DNA of 64,000 nt from Enterococcus sp. RIT-PI-f. Lineage in GTDB: Bacteria > Bacillota > Bacilli > Lactobacillales > Enterococcaceae. Shown one piece after another: positions 1 through 7,976 of this stretch. How positions within the stretch are numbered: the first letter of the stretch is position 1; each line of letters begins with the position of its first letter. The stretch is from positions 62,001 to 126,000 of the forward strand of contig NZ_LHOX01000016.1 in NCBI RefSeq assembly GCF_001297065.1, read 5' to 3'. The notes under the pieces are model-generated. The model was not told the origin of the DNA and searched no databases. It saw only the letters and a list, made by a program, of their open reading frames with translations. The translations under genes and the position numbers were made by a program.

Positions 1-236
1 AAATCAAGCATATCAACAATGTGTTGTTGAAAAAAATCAAAATCGCCTTGTTTTTAACCAGTGAAGACATGCTGGCGATCTTTGCTGAAGCGGGGATCTA
101 TCCGACCAAAGGAGAATTAGGGGCGATTTTACGTAAAGAAGGACACCGAAACTTCAAACCTTGCGGGGATAAATACGCGCGGAACTTTTTAAAAGGTCTA
201 GGATTGGTTTACCGAAAAGACGGAAATCATTCATGA
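1..236 (+). CDS. DUF1456 family protein, C-terminal part (5' end outside window)
   Basis: The open frame is already open at base 3 and reads IKHINNVLLKKIKIAL before ending at TGA 234-236, so this is the 3' part of a longer gene. The visible ~78 residues match the second repeat of DUF1456 (YehS-like) proteins as I know them: an alternating helical module with LTSEDMLAIF, then GELGAILRKE, then a conserved ARNFLKGLGL near the end. A GTG at 21 is not a credible start because family similarity continues upstream of it. The biochemical function of DUF1456 is unknown. It is followed by a strong bidirectional terminator that separates it from the convergent exporter gene. Confidence 0.75.
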   Translation, partial: IKHINNVLLKKIKIALFLTSEDMLAIFAEAGIYPTKGELGAILRKEGHRNFKPCGDKYARNFLKGLGLVYRKDGNHS

Positions 237-260
237 GTGCTTCATTCCTGCGTTTTAGAT

Positions 261-306
261 AAAAGACATATTGGCTCACCCGTTGAGGTGAGCCAATATG
301 TCTTTT
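261..306. terminator. Bidirectional intrinsic terminator
   Basis: A perfect 20-bp inverted repeat (arms 261-280 and 287-306) with a six-base loop starts with AAAA and ends with TTTT, so it can terminate transcription of both the DUF1456 gene (+) and the MATE gene (-). Confidence 0.9.
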
Positions 307-310
307 GCGT

Positions 311-1657
311 TTAGTGGATGACTATTTGGTTTTGCAGGGTCTTTTTCAAGCGCCAACCCAAGAAGCAGCTTCGCGCATATAGATCGAGACCAATTGCCAG
401 CCAAACACCTGCAATCCCCAGCTGAAGCGAGAGGCCTAAAACCAAGACCCCAATCACACGAATGCCCCACATCCCAAACAATGTACTATAAAGCGGTGTC
501 TTCGTATCCCCCATTCCTTGTAATACTGCGGTGAGAATCAAACTGATGGCAAGTCCAGGTTGGTTAAAGGCGTCTATACGCAAAGCGGTGACGACTTGTA
601 TAATCGCAGATGGATCACTTGTAAACCAACCTGCAAATAAAGGAGCACCGACAAATAAACAGATGCCCAATAGGCTGAGAATAAGCACCGCATACTTACA
701 AGCAGCAACAATGATTTTTTTGGTTTCGGCATCGTTTTTCTGCCCGACACTCATCCCAATCATTGTGGCGGTCGCTGTAGCGATTCCATAGGCTGGCATA
801 TAAACAAAGCTTTCGATACTCCCAGCAATCGAATGGGCAGCATATGTTTTGGTACCAATCGCTACGATCAAACCAAAGTACAAGACTTGACCCAACCGCA
901 TAGCTAATCGTTCCAAAGCGGCGGGGATAGTCAAATGAATCAATGGTGCGTAGTCAGAAATACGCAAAATCTCTTTAAAAGAAAAAGCAATGGTTGATTG
1001 TTGTACTTTGCGATACAACAGAAGGGAGCCTATCAAGCGCGCCACGATTGTTCCAATTGCTGTCCCAACCACCCCCAAAGCGGGAAAAGGACCCCAGCCG
1101 AAAATCAAGAGAAAGTCTACGACAATATTCAGGACATTTGTGATCAAGCCAACGTACATGGGCGTTTTAGTATCTCCAGTTGCGCGTAACATACTGCCAA
1201 AGGAAGTCATTGTCCCTATCAGCAGGGCTGCACCCCCCACCAGTTGAAAAAATGGTTTTGCTGCAGCAAGGGTAGCCGTGTCTGCCCCCATCATACGCAG
1301 CAACGGTGTAGCAAAAAAAACACTGCACAAGCCAAATAATACACCAACGGCGAGTGTCAACAGCAAAGATTGCTGTGCAACTTGACTAGCTTTATCATTT
1401 GTTCCAGCACCAATATGTCGCGCGATCAATGAGGATGTGCCTACGCCAAGGGCGATAAATACGGCTAAATAAACATTGATCAGCGCGTTGGCGACGCCTA
1501 CGCCGGCTACCGCTATAATGCCGATTTGGGCGATCATCAAAGCATCAATAAAGCCGACAGCTGTTTCTAAGACATTTTCGATCATCGCCGGGAATGCCAT
1601 TTTCAATAGTGTATGATCAATTTCTTTCGTTGATCTTGTTGCTTGATTCTGGGTCAT
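311..1657 (-). CDS. MATE family efflux transporter
   Basis: The 448-residue protein is hydrophobic throughout and fits the 12-TM MATE fold with two homologous MatE halves. The N-terminus (HTLLKMAFPAMIENVLETAV) and the repeated GDTKTP loops at the middle of each half are typical of the NorM/DinF branch. MATE proteins export cationic or amphipathic compounds using Na+ or H+ gradients; the substrate here cannot be read from sequence. I prefer the ATG at 1657 because AAGGAG lies seven bases upstream; a TTG one codon earlier is possible. It lies 12 bp downstream of a CsoR-family repressor gene in the same operon, which implies induction by a ligand of that repressor rather than constitutive expression. 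Confidence 0.9.
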   Translation of the reverse strand: MTQNQATRSTKEIDHTLLKMAFPAMIENVLETAVGFIDALMIAQIGIIAVAGVGVANALINVYLAVFIALGVGTSSLIARHIGAGTNDKASQVAQQSLLLTLAVGVLFGLCSVFFATPLLRMMGADTATLAAAKPFFQLVGGAALLIGTMTSFGSMLRATGDTKTPMYVGLITNVLNIVVDFLLIFGWGPFPALGVVGTAIGTIVARLIGSLLLYRKVQQSTIAFSFKEILRISDYAPLIHLTIPAALERLAMRLGQVLYFGLIVAIGTKTYAAHSIAGSIESFVYMPAYGIATATATMIGMSVGQKNDAETKKIIVAACKYAVLILSLLGICLFVGAPLFAGWFTSDPSAIIQVVTALRIDAFNQPGLAISLILTAVLQGMGDTKTPLYSTLFGMWGIRVIGVLVLGLSLQLGIAGVWLAIGLDLYARSCFLGWRLKKTLQNQIVIH

Positions 1658-1669
1658 CAAAGGGACTCC

Positions 1670-1954
1670 TTAATTGAGTTTGTTGTATTGGGTAATGACA
1701 CGCCGCAAGTTCTCCATCTCCGCTGTTAAGTCGGCCCCTTCGTTGACATGCATCAACGAGTGGTCAGCTTGTGCCTCCAACAATATCTGACTGATTTTTT
1801 GCAGGGCGGCTCTTGCTGCATTCAATTGGATCATGATTGCAGCAGTCTCCTTTTCCTCAAGCACCATTTTTTTGATTCCTTTGATTTGACCTTCGATCCG
1901 ATTCAATCGGTTAATCAGTGCATCTTGTTGATGATCGATCGTGTGTGACATCAT
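1670..1954 (-). CDS. CsoR/RcnR-family transcriptional repressor lacking cysteines
   Basis: The 94-residue all-helical protein carries the family signature RLNRIEGQIKGIKKMV followed by a second helix AARAALQKIS. CsoR-family proteins are tetramers that bind G-tract operators and release DNA when metal, formaldehyde or persulfide binds. The normal ligand set is Cys36-His61-Cys65; here the first Cys position is in ETAAIMIQ and the second in EAQADHSLMH, and there is no cysteine anywhere, so Cu(I) or thiol sensing is not possible by the usual site. The protein has a His-containing N-terminus (MSHTIDH) that could be a ligand. ATG 1954 follows AAGGA by six bases. It is the first gene of an operon with a MATE exporter and has a canonical CsoR box at its own promoter. 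Confidence 0.87.
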   Translation of the reverse strand: MMSHTIDHQQDALINRLNRIEGQIKGIKKMVLEEKETAAIMIQLNAARAALQKISQILLEAQADHSLMHVNEGADLTAEMENLRRVITQYNKLN

Positions 1955-1971
1955 ACATCTTCCTTTCTTCA

Positions 1972-1986
1972 TACCCCTATGGGGTA
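1972..1986. promoter_or_regulatory. CsoR-type operator
   Basis: The sequence TACCCCTATGGGGTA has 6-bp inverted arms with a 3-bp centre, the classical CsoR G-tract palindrome. It lies just downstream of the -10 of the minus-strand promoter and covers the expected transcription start, so it should mediate autorepression of the repressor-MATE operon. Confidence 0.85.
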
Positions 1987-1987
1987 C

Positions 1988-2016
1988 ATAATCCACTTTT
2001 TTGATCCCGATGTCAA
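1988..2016 (-). promoter_or_regulatory. Promoter of the CsoR-MATE operon
   Basis: On the minus strand a perfect TTGACA (2016-2011) is followed after 17 bp by GATTAT (1993-1988). The CsoR operator immediately follows. Confidence 0.6.
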
Positions 2017-2143
2017 GTCATGCGATCATTGAAAGTTGTATCTATCGTAAATGAGTCAAGGGCGTTTACAACCTCAAGGGAATGACTTATGATGGAACAT
2101 GACAATCAAGAGAATAGTTTTGACTAAAAGGAGAACAGCATCT

Positions 2144-2881
2144 ATGCGCAATATCAAATTAACGATTGAATACGATGGCAAACGCTATTTAGGTTGGCAA
2201 CGTTTAGGCGACAATGACAAAACGATCCAAGAAAAAATCGAAGGAGTCATCAAGCTGCTTACCAATGAAGACATTGAGATCATTGGTTCTGGACGGACGG
2301 ATGCAGGCACCCATGCCCGCGGACAAGTCGCAAATTTCAAGACAACTGTCACCATGCCGTTAGCCGAAATGCAGCAATTTTTCAATCGCTATTTGCCGCA
2401 AGACATTGTGGTCAATCACATTGAAGAAGTGCCAGAAAGATTCCATGCAAGATACCACGCAGTAGGCAAGCAATATAGTTATTATGTCTGGTCGAATCCA
2501 GTACCAACGGTCTTCGAACGAAACCGCAGCTTCCACTTTCCTCAAGCGGTGGATCTAGAAAAAATGCAGCAAGCCGCAGAAAAATTGATCGGTACCCATG
2601 ATTTTATCGGCTTCTCGGCATTAAAAAAGTCAAAGAAATCAACGACTAGAACCATTGAATCAATCACCATCACGCAAGAAGGCAGTATGATCCATTTTGC
2701 ATTTAATGGGAACGGTTTTTTGCATAAAATGGTACGTATCCTGACCGGTACGCTGTTGGCAATTGGGGCAGGGGAATTGGATGAAACGATCATTGATCAA
2801 GTGTTGAATGAAAAAATCAGGCAAGCAGCTGGTGAAACAGTACCGTCTCATGGTCTGTTTTTGGATGAAGTGTACTATTGA
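2144..2881 (+). CDS. truA: tRNA pseudouridine(38-40) synthase TruA
   Basis: The 245-residue protein matches TruA in length and motifs. The N-terminus KLTIEYDGKRYLGWQR is diagnostic, and the catalytic aspartate is D53 in GRTDAGTHA. TruA isomerises uridines 38-40 in the anticodon stem-loop of many tRNAs. The frame is open from 2099, but ATG 2144 has a strong AAAGGAG at 2127-2133 and starts at the family N-terminus. The map-like gene follows after 49 bp without a terminator, so the two may be co-transcribed. Enterococci often carry a second truA next to ECF transporter genes; this could be either copy. Confidence 0.93.
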   Translation: MRNIKLTIEYDGKRYLGWQRLGDNDKTIQEKIEGVIKLLTNEDIEIIGSGRTDAGTHARGQVANFKTTVTMPLAEMQQFFNRYLPQDIVVNHIEEVPERFHARYHAVGKQYSYYVWSNPVPTVFERNRSFHFPQAVDLEKMQQAAEKLIGTHDFIGFSALKKSKKSTTRTIESITITQEGSMIHFAFNGNGFLHKMVRILTGTLLAIGAGELDETIIDQVLNEKIRQAAGETVPSHGLFLDEVYY

Positions 2882-2930
2882 TTCACACGATACGCATGAT
2901 ACGCAAAATATGCAGAAAGCGGGGTAGCGT

Positions 2931-3692
2931 ATGATTACCTTAAAATCACAAAGAGAAATCGAACAAATGAACACATCTGGCCGTATTTTGGCAAGTATCC
3001 ATGAGAAATTACGGACATTTATCACAGCCGGTATCACCACCAATCAAATCAATGATTTTGTGCACAAAGAAATTGAAGCTGCGGGTGCAACGGCAGCGCA
3101 AATTGGTTTTGAAGGATACGAATATGCGACATGTATTAGCGTCAACGAAGAGATCTGCCATGGCTTTCCTTCAGACTATGTGGTGACATCGGGGGATATC
3201 GTGAAAGTTGATTTTTGTGTCGATTACCATGGGGCCATTTCGGATAGTTGCTGGACCTATGCTGTCGGCGAGGTTTCACCAGAACATCAAAAATTGATGG
3301 CTGTCACTAAAGAAGCTTTGCGTCTAGGGATCGAACAAGCCCAAGTGGGGAACCGGGTGGGTGATATCGGTCATGCGATCCAAAGCTATGCAGAAGCACA
3401 AGGGTTTGGGGTCGTCCGGGATTTTATTGCCCATGGCATTGGACCAACGATTCATGAAGAACCCTTCTTTCCACACTTTGGATTGCCAGGCAAAGGACTG
3501 CGCTTGAAACCAGGGATGACGATCACGATCGAACCCATGATCACGACCGGCGCTTGGCGGATGCAAATGGACGAGAATGGTTGGACTGCAAGAACCATCG
3601 ATGGTGGTTTCTGTGCCCAATATGAGCATTCAATTGCCATTACAGAAGCGGGGCCAGTGATCATGACACAACAAAAGCCAGAAACGGAATGA
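2931..3692 (+). CDS. map: Methionine aminopeptidase, type I
   Basis: The 253-residue protein removes the initiator methionine from nascent proteins. The five dinuclear-metal ligands are all present: D94, D105, H168 (HGIGPTIHE), E201 (TIEPM) and E232 (QYEHS). H77 in ICHGFP is the conserved substrate-side histidine. The length and pita-bread order are those of simple type I enzymes without an N-terminal zinc domain. An intrinsic terminator follows, so this closes the truA unit. Confidence 0.95.
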   Translation: MITLKSQREIEQMNTSGRILASIHEKLRTFITAGITTNQINDFVHKEIEAAGATAAQIGFEGYEYATCISVNEEICHGFPSDYVVTSGDIVKVDFCVDYHGAISDSCWTYAVGEVSPEHQKLMAVTKEALRLGIEQAQVGNRVGDIGHAIQSYAEAQGFGVVRDFIAHGIGPTIHEEPFFPHFGLPGKGLRLKPGMTITIEPMITTGAWRMQMDENGWTARTIDGGFCAQYEHSIAITEAGPVIMTQQKPETE

Positions 3693-3720
3693 TCTGAAAT
3701 ATTTCGTTATAACGATCAAG

Positions 3721-3749
3721 AAAAGACAGCAGCCTGCTGTCTTTTTTTT
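3721..3749 (+). terminator. Intrinsic terminator after map
   Basis: An 11-bp stem (3721-3731 with 3735-3745) with a 3-nt loop runs into a T8 tract. Confidence 0.9.
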
Positions 3750-3834
3750 AGGCGCTTCAATAGGCGAATAAACGATTATATGATAAAGTTTTTCTAGAAA
3801 GAAACGTGTTGGACAAAAGGCGGAGGTGTCAAAT

Positions 3835-4659
3835 GTGGAAACGAATCAAGCTGTTTTGGCCGCTTTATATAATTTGATTTTGGCTACAGGGACACGTGAA
3901 TGGGAACGCAAGCAGTTGATCCAAGCCAAAAATGCCCTGGAAGCCGATCAGGTACAACAGGGGTTGGCTCAGCTTGAGGCTGCCTTGCGGCCATTGGCCT
4001 TGCGGGACAATCTTACACCTGATGTGATGGATTTTTATCAAGCACTCACGGATCGCAAATCAGCAACTAGGCAACATGCAACACAAGAGGCGCAACGCAA
4101 TAGCCGCTTAATTGATGGAGAAACGGCTATTTTTGCTGGTGGCTGTTTTTGGTGTATGGTGGAACCTTTTGAAAATCATCCAGGGATCATTTCCGTGTTA
4201 TCTGGTTATACCGGCGGAAGTGTGACGCATCCGACGTATGATCAAGTATTGACTGGCAGTACGGGGCACGTGGAGGCTGTGGAGATTATTTTTGATCCTG
4301 CGATCATCTCTTATCGGGAATTGTTGGCAATTTATTGGGGCGTGACTGATCCAACGGATGCTTTCGGACAGTTTCAAGATCGCGGCAATCATTATCGTCC
4401 GATTATTTTTGCCTCGACAAAAAAACAAATGGATGAAGCGATCGCATCGAAGGATGCACTGCAACATAAAATCAAGTATGCGCAACCGATCGTGACCGAA
4501 ATTCTTCCGGCGACAACATTTTGGCCTGCGGAAAATCGGTATCAACAATTTTATTTGAAACAACCAAAGCGCTATCGACAAATCAAACGTACCCGTCAAC
4601 AGCTGCAACAGTTTAAGCGATGGACAGCAAGGCTCAAATCGTTTTTTTCGTATAAGTAA
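3835..4659 (+). CDS. msrA: Peptide methionine (S)-S-oxide reductase with N-terminal helical extension
   Basis: Residues ~97-250 are a full MsrA domain with the catalytic motif GCFWC (C104, C107), then [15 protein letters not shown] and the [16 protein letters not shown] block that binds the sulfoxide. The enzyme repairs oxidised methionine. The first ~95 residues are an extra, glutamine- and alanine-rich helical segment not part of the catalytic fold, and the tail is strongly basic. The protein has only the two cysteines of GCFWC and no C-terminal recycling cysteine. GTG 3835 lies eight bases after GGAGG; a GTG at 3826 overlaps that ribosome site and is unlikely. No neighbour suggests a special partner. 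Confidence 0.9.
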   Translation: METNQAVLAALYNLILATGTREWERKQLIQAKNALEADQVQQGLAQLEAALRPLALRDNLTPDVMDFYQALTDRKSATRQHATQEAQRNSRLIDGETAIFAGGCFWCMVEPFENHPGIISVLSGYTGGSVTHPTYDQVLTGSTGHVEAVEIIFDPAIISYRELLAIYWGVTDPTDAFGQFQDRGNHYRPIIFASTKKQMDEAIASKDALQHKIKYAQPIVTEILPATTFWPAENRYQQFYLKQPKRYRQIKRTRQQLQQFKRWTARLKSFFSYK

Positions 4660-4671
4660 AACTGATTTGAC

Positions 4672-4691
4672 TTGTCAAAACCCTTTGACAA
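4672..4691. promoter_or_regulatory. Palindrome upstream of XRE regulator
   Basis: Two perfect 8-bp arms, TTGTCAAA and TTTGACAA, flank ACCC. There is no T-tract, so it is not a terminator. Its position ~80 bp before the regulator gene suggests an operator; it also contains a TTGACA that could be a -35 element. Confidence 0.4.
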
Positions 4692-4722
4692 TGGGGCAAT
4701 ATCAACGAGATTGAACAGACAG

Positions 4723-4738
4723 GCGCAAACCTTTGCGC
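4723..4738. promoter_or_regulatory. Second palindrome upstream of XRE regulator
   Basis: GCGCAAA and TTTGCGC form a perfect 7-bp inverted repeat with a 2-bp spacer, ~30 bp before the regulator start codon. A likely autoregulatory site. Confidence 0.4.
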
Positions 4739-4769
4739 TATGGTGAAGACAAAGGAGGAATAAGTACGT

Positions 4770-5174
4770 ATGACGCTTGGAGAGACATTGAAGGAGTATC
4801 GGCAAGCCAATCATTGGCCGCAAGAAATGATTGCCCAAAAGATGATGGTGACCAGAACCTCTATCTCTAATTGGGAAACGGGTAAAACATTTCCAGATAT
4901 TGTCAATATTATGAAGTTGAGTACGATCTACGGATGCACGATCGATGATTTAGTGAAAGGAGATAGGAAAAAAATGAAAAAAACTTTTCGAACAATGACC
5001 TATGGTGCCGGTATCAAAGATGGTACGATGCGCTTGAAAATCGAAACAGATGCCACGAAGTTTTTCCCGCGAGGAGTCGAGGTAAAGGCAAATGTGGATA
5101 TGGAAACGGGAGAGGTTGTTTTCTTTGTCGAGCAAAATGATTTGGATAAAATCAAACAATCGCTGGATGAATAA
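4770..5174 (+). CDS. XRE-family transcriptional regulator
   Basis: Residues 1-~58 form a lambda-repressor-like helix-turn-helix (ETLKEYRQAN, then RTSISNWETGKTFPDI), the Cro/C1 type. After a basic linker, residues ~68-134 form a small beta-rich domain (TMTYGAGIKDGTMRLKIETD, ending in a DLDKIKQSL helix) that I do not recognise. The protein probably senses a signal or dimerises through the second domain. AAAGGAGG stands upstream of ATG 4770. Two palindromes upstream suggest autoregulation. No adjacent target gene is obvious; the GNAT gene 52 bp downstream may be co-transcribed. Confidence 0.82.
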   Translation: MTLGETLKEYRQANHWPQEMIAQKMMVTRTSISNWETGKTFPDIVNIMKLSTIYGCTIDDLVKGDRKKMKKTFRTMTYGAGIKDGTMRLKIETDATKFFPRGVEVKANVDMETGEVVFFVEQNDLDKIKQSLDE

Positions 5175-5226
5175 TCAAATATCTGTTACTTTATAAGTCA
5201 ATCGTAGATATAGGAGTGGGGAAATC

Positions 5227-5691
5227 ATGAGTATGACTTTCAGCGCCTGTACACAATCTGATGCGCTATTTTTGGCGAATGTATTAAAAAAATCTTTTGA
5301 TTCAGACAGTGAAATGGCTTTTGGAAAAGGAACAAGGCTAGGGCCGCCGGGATATGATGACGGTACATTATGCAAAAAAATTATGAGCAATCATGCATTG
5401 AAAAAGTTGGTAATATCCTATGGGAAAGAACGCTGCGGTATATTGGTTTATGAAGATGGTGATCCATCTATCATCCATTACTTTTGTTTAGATCCAGTTT
5501 TTATAGGAAAAGGACTAGGTACCCGCATTTGGGAAACATTTGAGAGAAATAAAACTGGTGTTTGGCAACTGGAAACGCCAGCTTTTTCACTAAGAAACCA
5601 TCATTTTTATATAAAGTTAGGATTTAAACAAATTGGCGAAAAAAGTTATGAACTTGAAGCAACCGCTTTTGTCTTTGAAAAACATTTGTAG
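5227..5691 (+). CDS. GNAT family N-acetyltransferase
   Basis: The 154-residue protein has the GNAT acetyl-CoA signature in IHYFCLDPVFIGKGLGTRIW (beta-4 and the pyrophosphate loop) and a C-terminal HFYIKLGFKQIGEKSYEL, which is the usual beta5-alpha4 end of the fold. The substrate is unknown. AGGAGTGGGG precedes the ATG. The gene looks more AT-rich than its neighbours, with codons such as ATA and TTA more common, which may indicate recent acquisition. Confidence 0.8.
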   Translation: MSMTFSACTQSDALFLANVLKKSFDSDSEMAFGKGTRLGPPGYDDGTLCKKIMSNHALKKLVISYGKERCGILVYEDGDPSIIHYFCLDPVFIGKGLGTRIWETFERNKTGVWQLETPAFSLRNHHFYIKLGFKQIGEKSYELEATAFVFEKHL

Positions 5692-5850
5692 GTCATTTTT
5701 ATACAAGATATAGTGAATGATTACTCATAATCTTCTTTTTACTTACTATATGTAGTGTTTACTTTTTTCATATAACGTGTAAAATAGCATGTGAGGTTTA
5801 GCAGAATAGAACCAAATCATCAGATAGAAGCGAATATGGACGAAGGATGG

Positions 5851-6573
5851 ATGCGTGTGTTATTGATTGCAGGTACGATAGGTGCAGGGAAAAGTAGTTT
5901 GACCGATTTCTTATCAAAGAAAATGGCGTCAAAACCCTTTTATGAAAATGTGGAAGACAATGATGTATTGCCGTTATTTTACTCGAATCCGGAACGGTAT
6001 GCCTTTTTGTTGCAGATTTTCTTCTTGAACAAAAGTTTTTTGGGGATGCGAGAAGCGTTATCCAATGATGACAACGTGATCGATCGTTCAATTTATGAGG
6101 ATAGTTTGATGTTCCATTTAAATGCCGATCTAGGACGCATCGCCCCGCTGGAAGTGGAGCAGTATGATAACTTATTGAATACCATGCTGAAAGAATTAGA
6201 AGAATCTTCTCCTAAAAAACATCCAGATTTGATGGTGCATATCAAGGTTTCTTTAGATACTATGATTGCGCGGATCAACAAACGAGGCCGCGCGTATGAA
6301 CAAGTGGCGAATGACCCAACACTCTATGCGTATTATAAAGAACTCAATCAACGTTATGATGCTTGGTATGAAGCATTTGATGTTTGTCCTAAAATGCAAA
6401 TTGATGGGGATCAATTGGATTTTGTGGACAATGAAGAGAATCTATCCGTCATTTTAGAGATGATCCAAGAAAAATTGGCTGCACTCCGAACCGAAAAGCA
6501 AGCTGGCCGCTATTGCACAGATCATGCATTGGCAAAAGGCGATTTTTCTGAGGAAACAATCGTAAACAATTGA
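5851..6573 (+). CDS. Deoxynucleoside kinase (dAK/dGK type)
   Basis: The enzyme phosphorylates deoxynucleosides for salvage. From ATG 5851 the protein is 240 residues with the P-loop GTIGAGKSS at residues 8-16, the substrate-site DRSIYED near residue 80, and a lid arginine stretch KRGRAYEQ. The family N-terminus (short strand then P-loop) supports 5851, which follows GAAGGA closely; ATG 5836 and GTG 5791 are open alternatives. A TTTACT/TAAAAT promoter at 5758-5785 would start RNA near 5792 and so excludes 5791. The C-terminus after ~residue 215 is longer than in many relatives. Confidence 0.88.
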   Translation: MRVLLIAGTIGAGKSSLTDFLSKKMASKPFYENVEDNDVLPLFYSNPERYAFLLQIFFLNKSFLGMREALSNDDNVIDRSIYEDSLMFHLNADLGRIAPLEVEQYDNLLNTMLKELEESSPKKHPDLMVHIKVSLDTMIARINKRGRAYEQVANDPTLYAYYKELNQRYDAWYEAFDVCPKMQIDGDQLDFVDNEENLSVILEMIQEKLAALRTEKQAGRYCTDHALAKGDFSEETIVNN

Positions 6574-6609
6574 AGAATAAAGCTTAAATCGTATGAATCG
6601 TATGAGAAG

Positions 6610-6646
6610 AGACACGCAGACCAGTTTGAGGTCTGCGTGTCTTTTG
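6610..6646. terminator. Intrinsic terminator between convergent genes
   Basis: A 13-bp GC-rich stem (6610-6622 with 6630-6642) with a 7-nt loop runs into TTTT on the plus strand; it separates the kinase gene from the DUF421 operon. Confidence 0.85.
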
Positions 6647-6660
6647 TCGATCAAAAGCGA

Positions 6661-7302
6661 TCAGGTATTTTCATAACTATACAGTTTCAGTGAACCGGAT
6701 AAATACTCCCCTAAATAGATTGCAGAGATCCGTTCAAAACCTTGCGCTTGGACTTGCTTTTCTAACCAATCGATATCTTGATCAATCAATTCAAGCACGT
6801 CAAAATTAGGCAAGCCGTCTACAATAATAGGATAGCGGATATTCTCATCACCAAACTCTATGATCGTCAACTGTCCATTTTGCTCGAGAACAGCCCGTTT
6901 GACTTTTTCGACCTCGTAAATGCCGGCAGACCGCAGTTTGAACATGAGTTCATTGGCTGACAAACCATTTTTTAAACATTCTTTGACGTTGACCTTGCCA
7001 TTTTCAACTAATGAAATGGGGCGTCCATCTACTAAGCGTTTGACGAAGTGATTGTGTTCTTTGGCAAATTTCAATATGAAAATCAGTAAGGTCCAAATGA
7101 TCAGTACAAGGATGAATTGCAAAACGGTGATCGAATCATTGTAGATGACACCACCAATAATACCGCCTAGTACATAATTTTGAACTTGATCGCTGGAGGA
7201 AGACGGGGCCAGATTGCCTTTGCCCATTAGGTTGATTTGAAGAATCAAACAGATGATCCCTAACGCAAATTTGATGATGATCGGTGTATATAATTGCATC
7301 AT
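6661..7302 (-). CDS. DUF421 (YetF-like) membrane protein
   Basis: The 213-residue protein has three N-terminal membrane helices (two before residue ~60, one around IYNDSITVLQFILVLIIWTLLIF) and a soluble DUF421/YetF domain with the family features GRPISLVENGKVN and LKNGLSANELMFKLR. YetF-type proteins are spore- or stress-associated in bacilli, but no biochemical role is settled. The start ATG lies one base after the stop of the DUF3290 gene and uses GAGGAG within its end, so the pair is translationally coupled. Confidence 0.85.
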   Translation of the reverse strand: MMQLYTPIIIKFALGIICLILQINLMGKGNLAPSSSSDQVQNYVLGGIIGGVIYNDSITVLQFILVLIIWTLLIFILKFAKEHNHFVKRLVDGRPISLVENGKVNVKECLKNGLSANELMFKLRSAGIYEVEKVKRAVLEQNGQLTIIEFGDENIRYPIIVDGLPNFDVLELIDQDIDWLEKQVQAQGFERISAIYLGEYLSGSLKLYSYENT

Positions 7303-7303
7303 A

Positions 7304-7750
7304 TCACTCCTCTATCTTTGTGATATCTGTAGTTGTCAAGTACGCTTCTTCCAATGTATAGGCACTGAAGTCGGCATTGAGTGAGACCCGATAATAGTGG
7401 TCATTGAATGCGACCAATACCCCGTCTGCCAGTTGCAGTGCGTTGACGTAGACTGCGTCTTCCTCGACTTGTTGATCGGCGGCTAAACGCTGAACAAAGT
7501 TGACCAATTGTGAAGACTGTGACAGCCGGTTTTCGCTTTGCGTGTAATCGGCATACTGGACACCGGATACGAACAGCAAAAAGAGGAGTGCGATAATACT
7601 GAGATCACGGTATTTGGTTTTCATTCGATGTCGCATGTACAAGCTGAAGACAATGAGCAAAACGAATAAAGAAGCAAAAATAAAGAAGTATTTGACGTAA
7701 TCGTTCAGCGCAGATTGTTCTTGCAAGTAATGCAAACCATAGAAAGTCAT
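7304..7750 (-). CDS. DUF3290 family membrane protein
   Basis: The frame is open from 7789, but ATG 7750 has CGGAGGA seven bases upstream and begins with the family N-terminus MTFYGLHYLQEQS. The 148-residue product has two membrane helices (about residues 25-45 and 50-68) followed by a soluble domain with VNFVQRLAADQQV. DUF3290 genes are commonly paired with DUF421 genes in lactobacilli and enterococci, as here, suggesting a two-part membrane complex of unknown function. Confidence 0.82.
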   Translation of the reverse strand: MTFYGLHYLQEQSALNDYVKYFFIFASLFVLLIVFSLYMRHRMKTKYRDLSIIALLFLLFVSGVQYADYTQSENRLSQSSQLVNFVQRLAADQQVEEDAVYVNALQLADGVLVAFNDHYYRVSLNADFSAYTLEEAYLTTTDITKIEE

Positions 7751-7882
7751 TGGGGTTCCTCCGATACAATAATCAATTGGGTGTGTCAAGCTGATTGTGC
7801 AGCAAATTTGTTGAGAATGCGATGATGAAGGCTATTGGCATAGATTTTTTTTGGATGAAATCTTTATTTTCAGAAAATAAAT

Positions 7883-7911
7883 TTGCAAAATAATTTTCTG
7901 CTCCGTATACT
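7883..7911 (+). promoter_or_regulatory. Promoter of the FUSC-like gene
   Basis: TTGCAA (7883-7888) is followed after exactly 17 bp by TATACT (7906-7911), 65 bp before the start codon. Confidence 0.55.
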
Positions 7912-7976
7912 GGATAAGGATCGTCTGTCGTTTGTACATAGAATTAACATGTGTTTATTGCGAAAGGAGTGGGGAG

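Noticed and set aside
4198-4608. Open frame of ~136 residues on the minus strand
   Set aside because: It is antisense to the catalytic domain of msrA, with no ribosome site and no recognisable domain.
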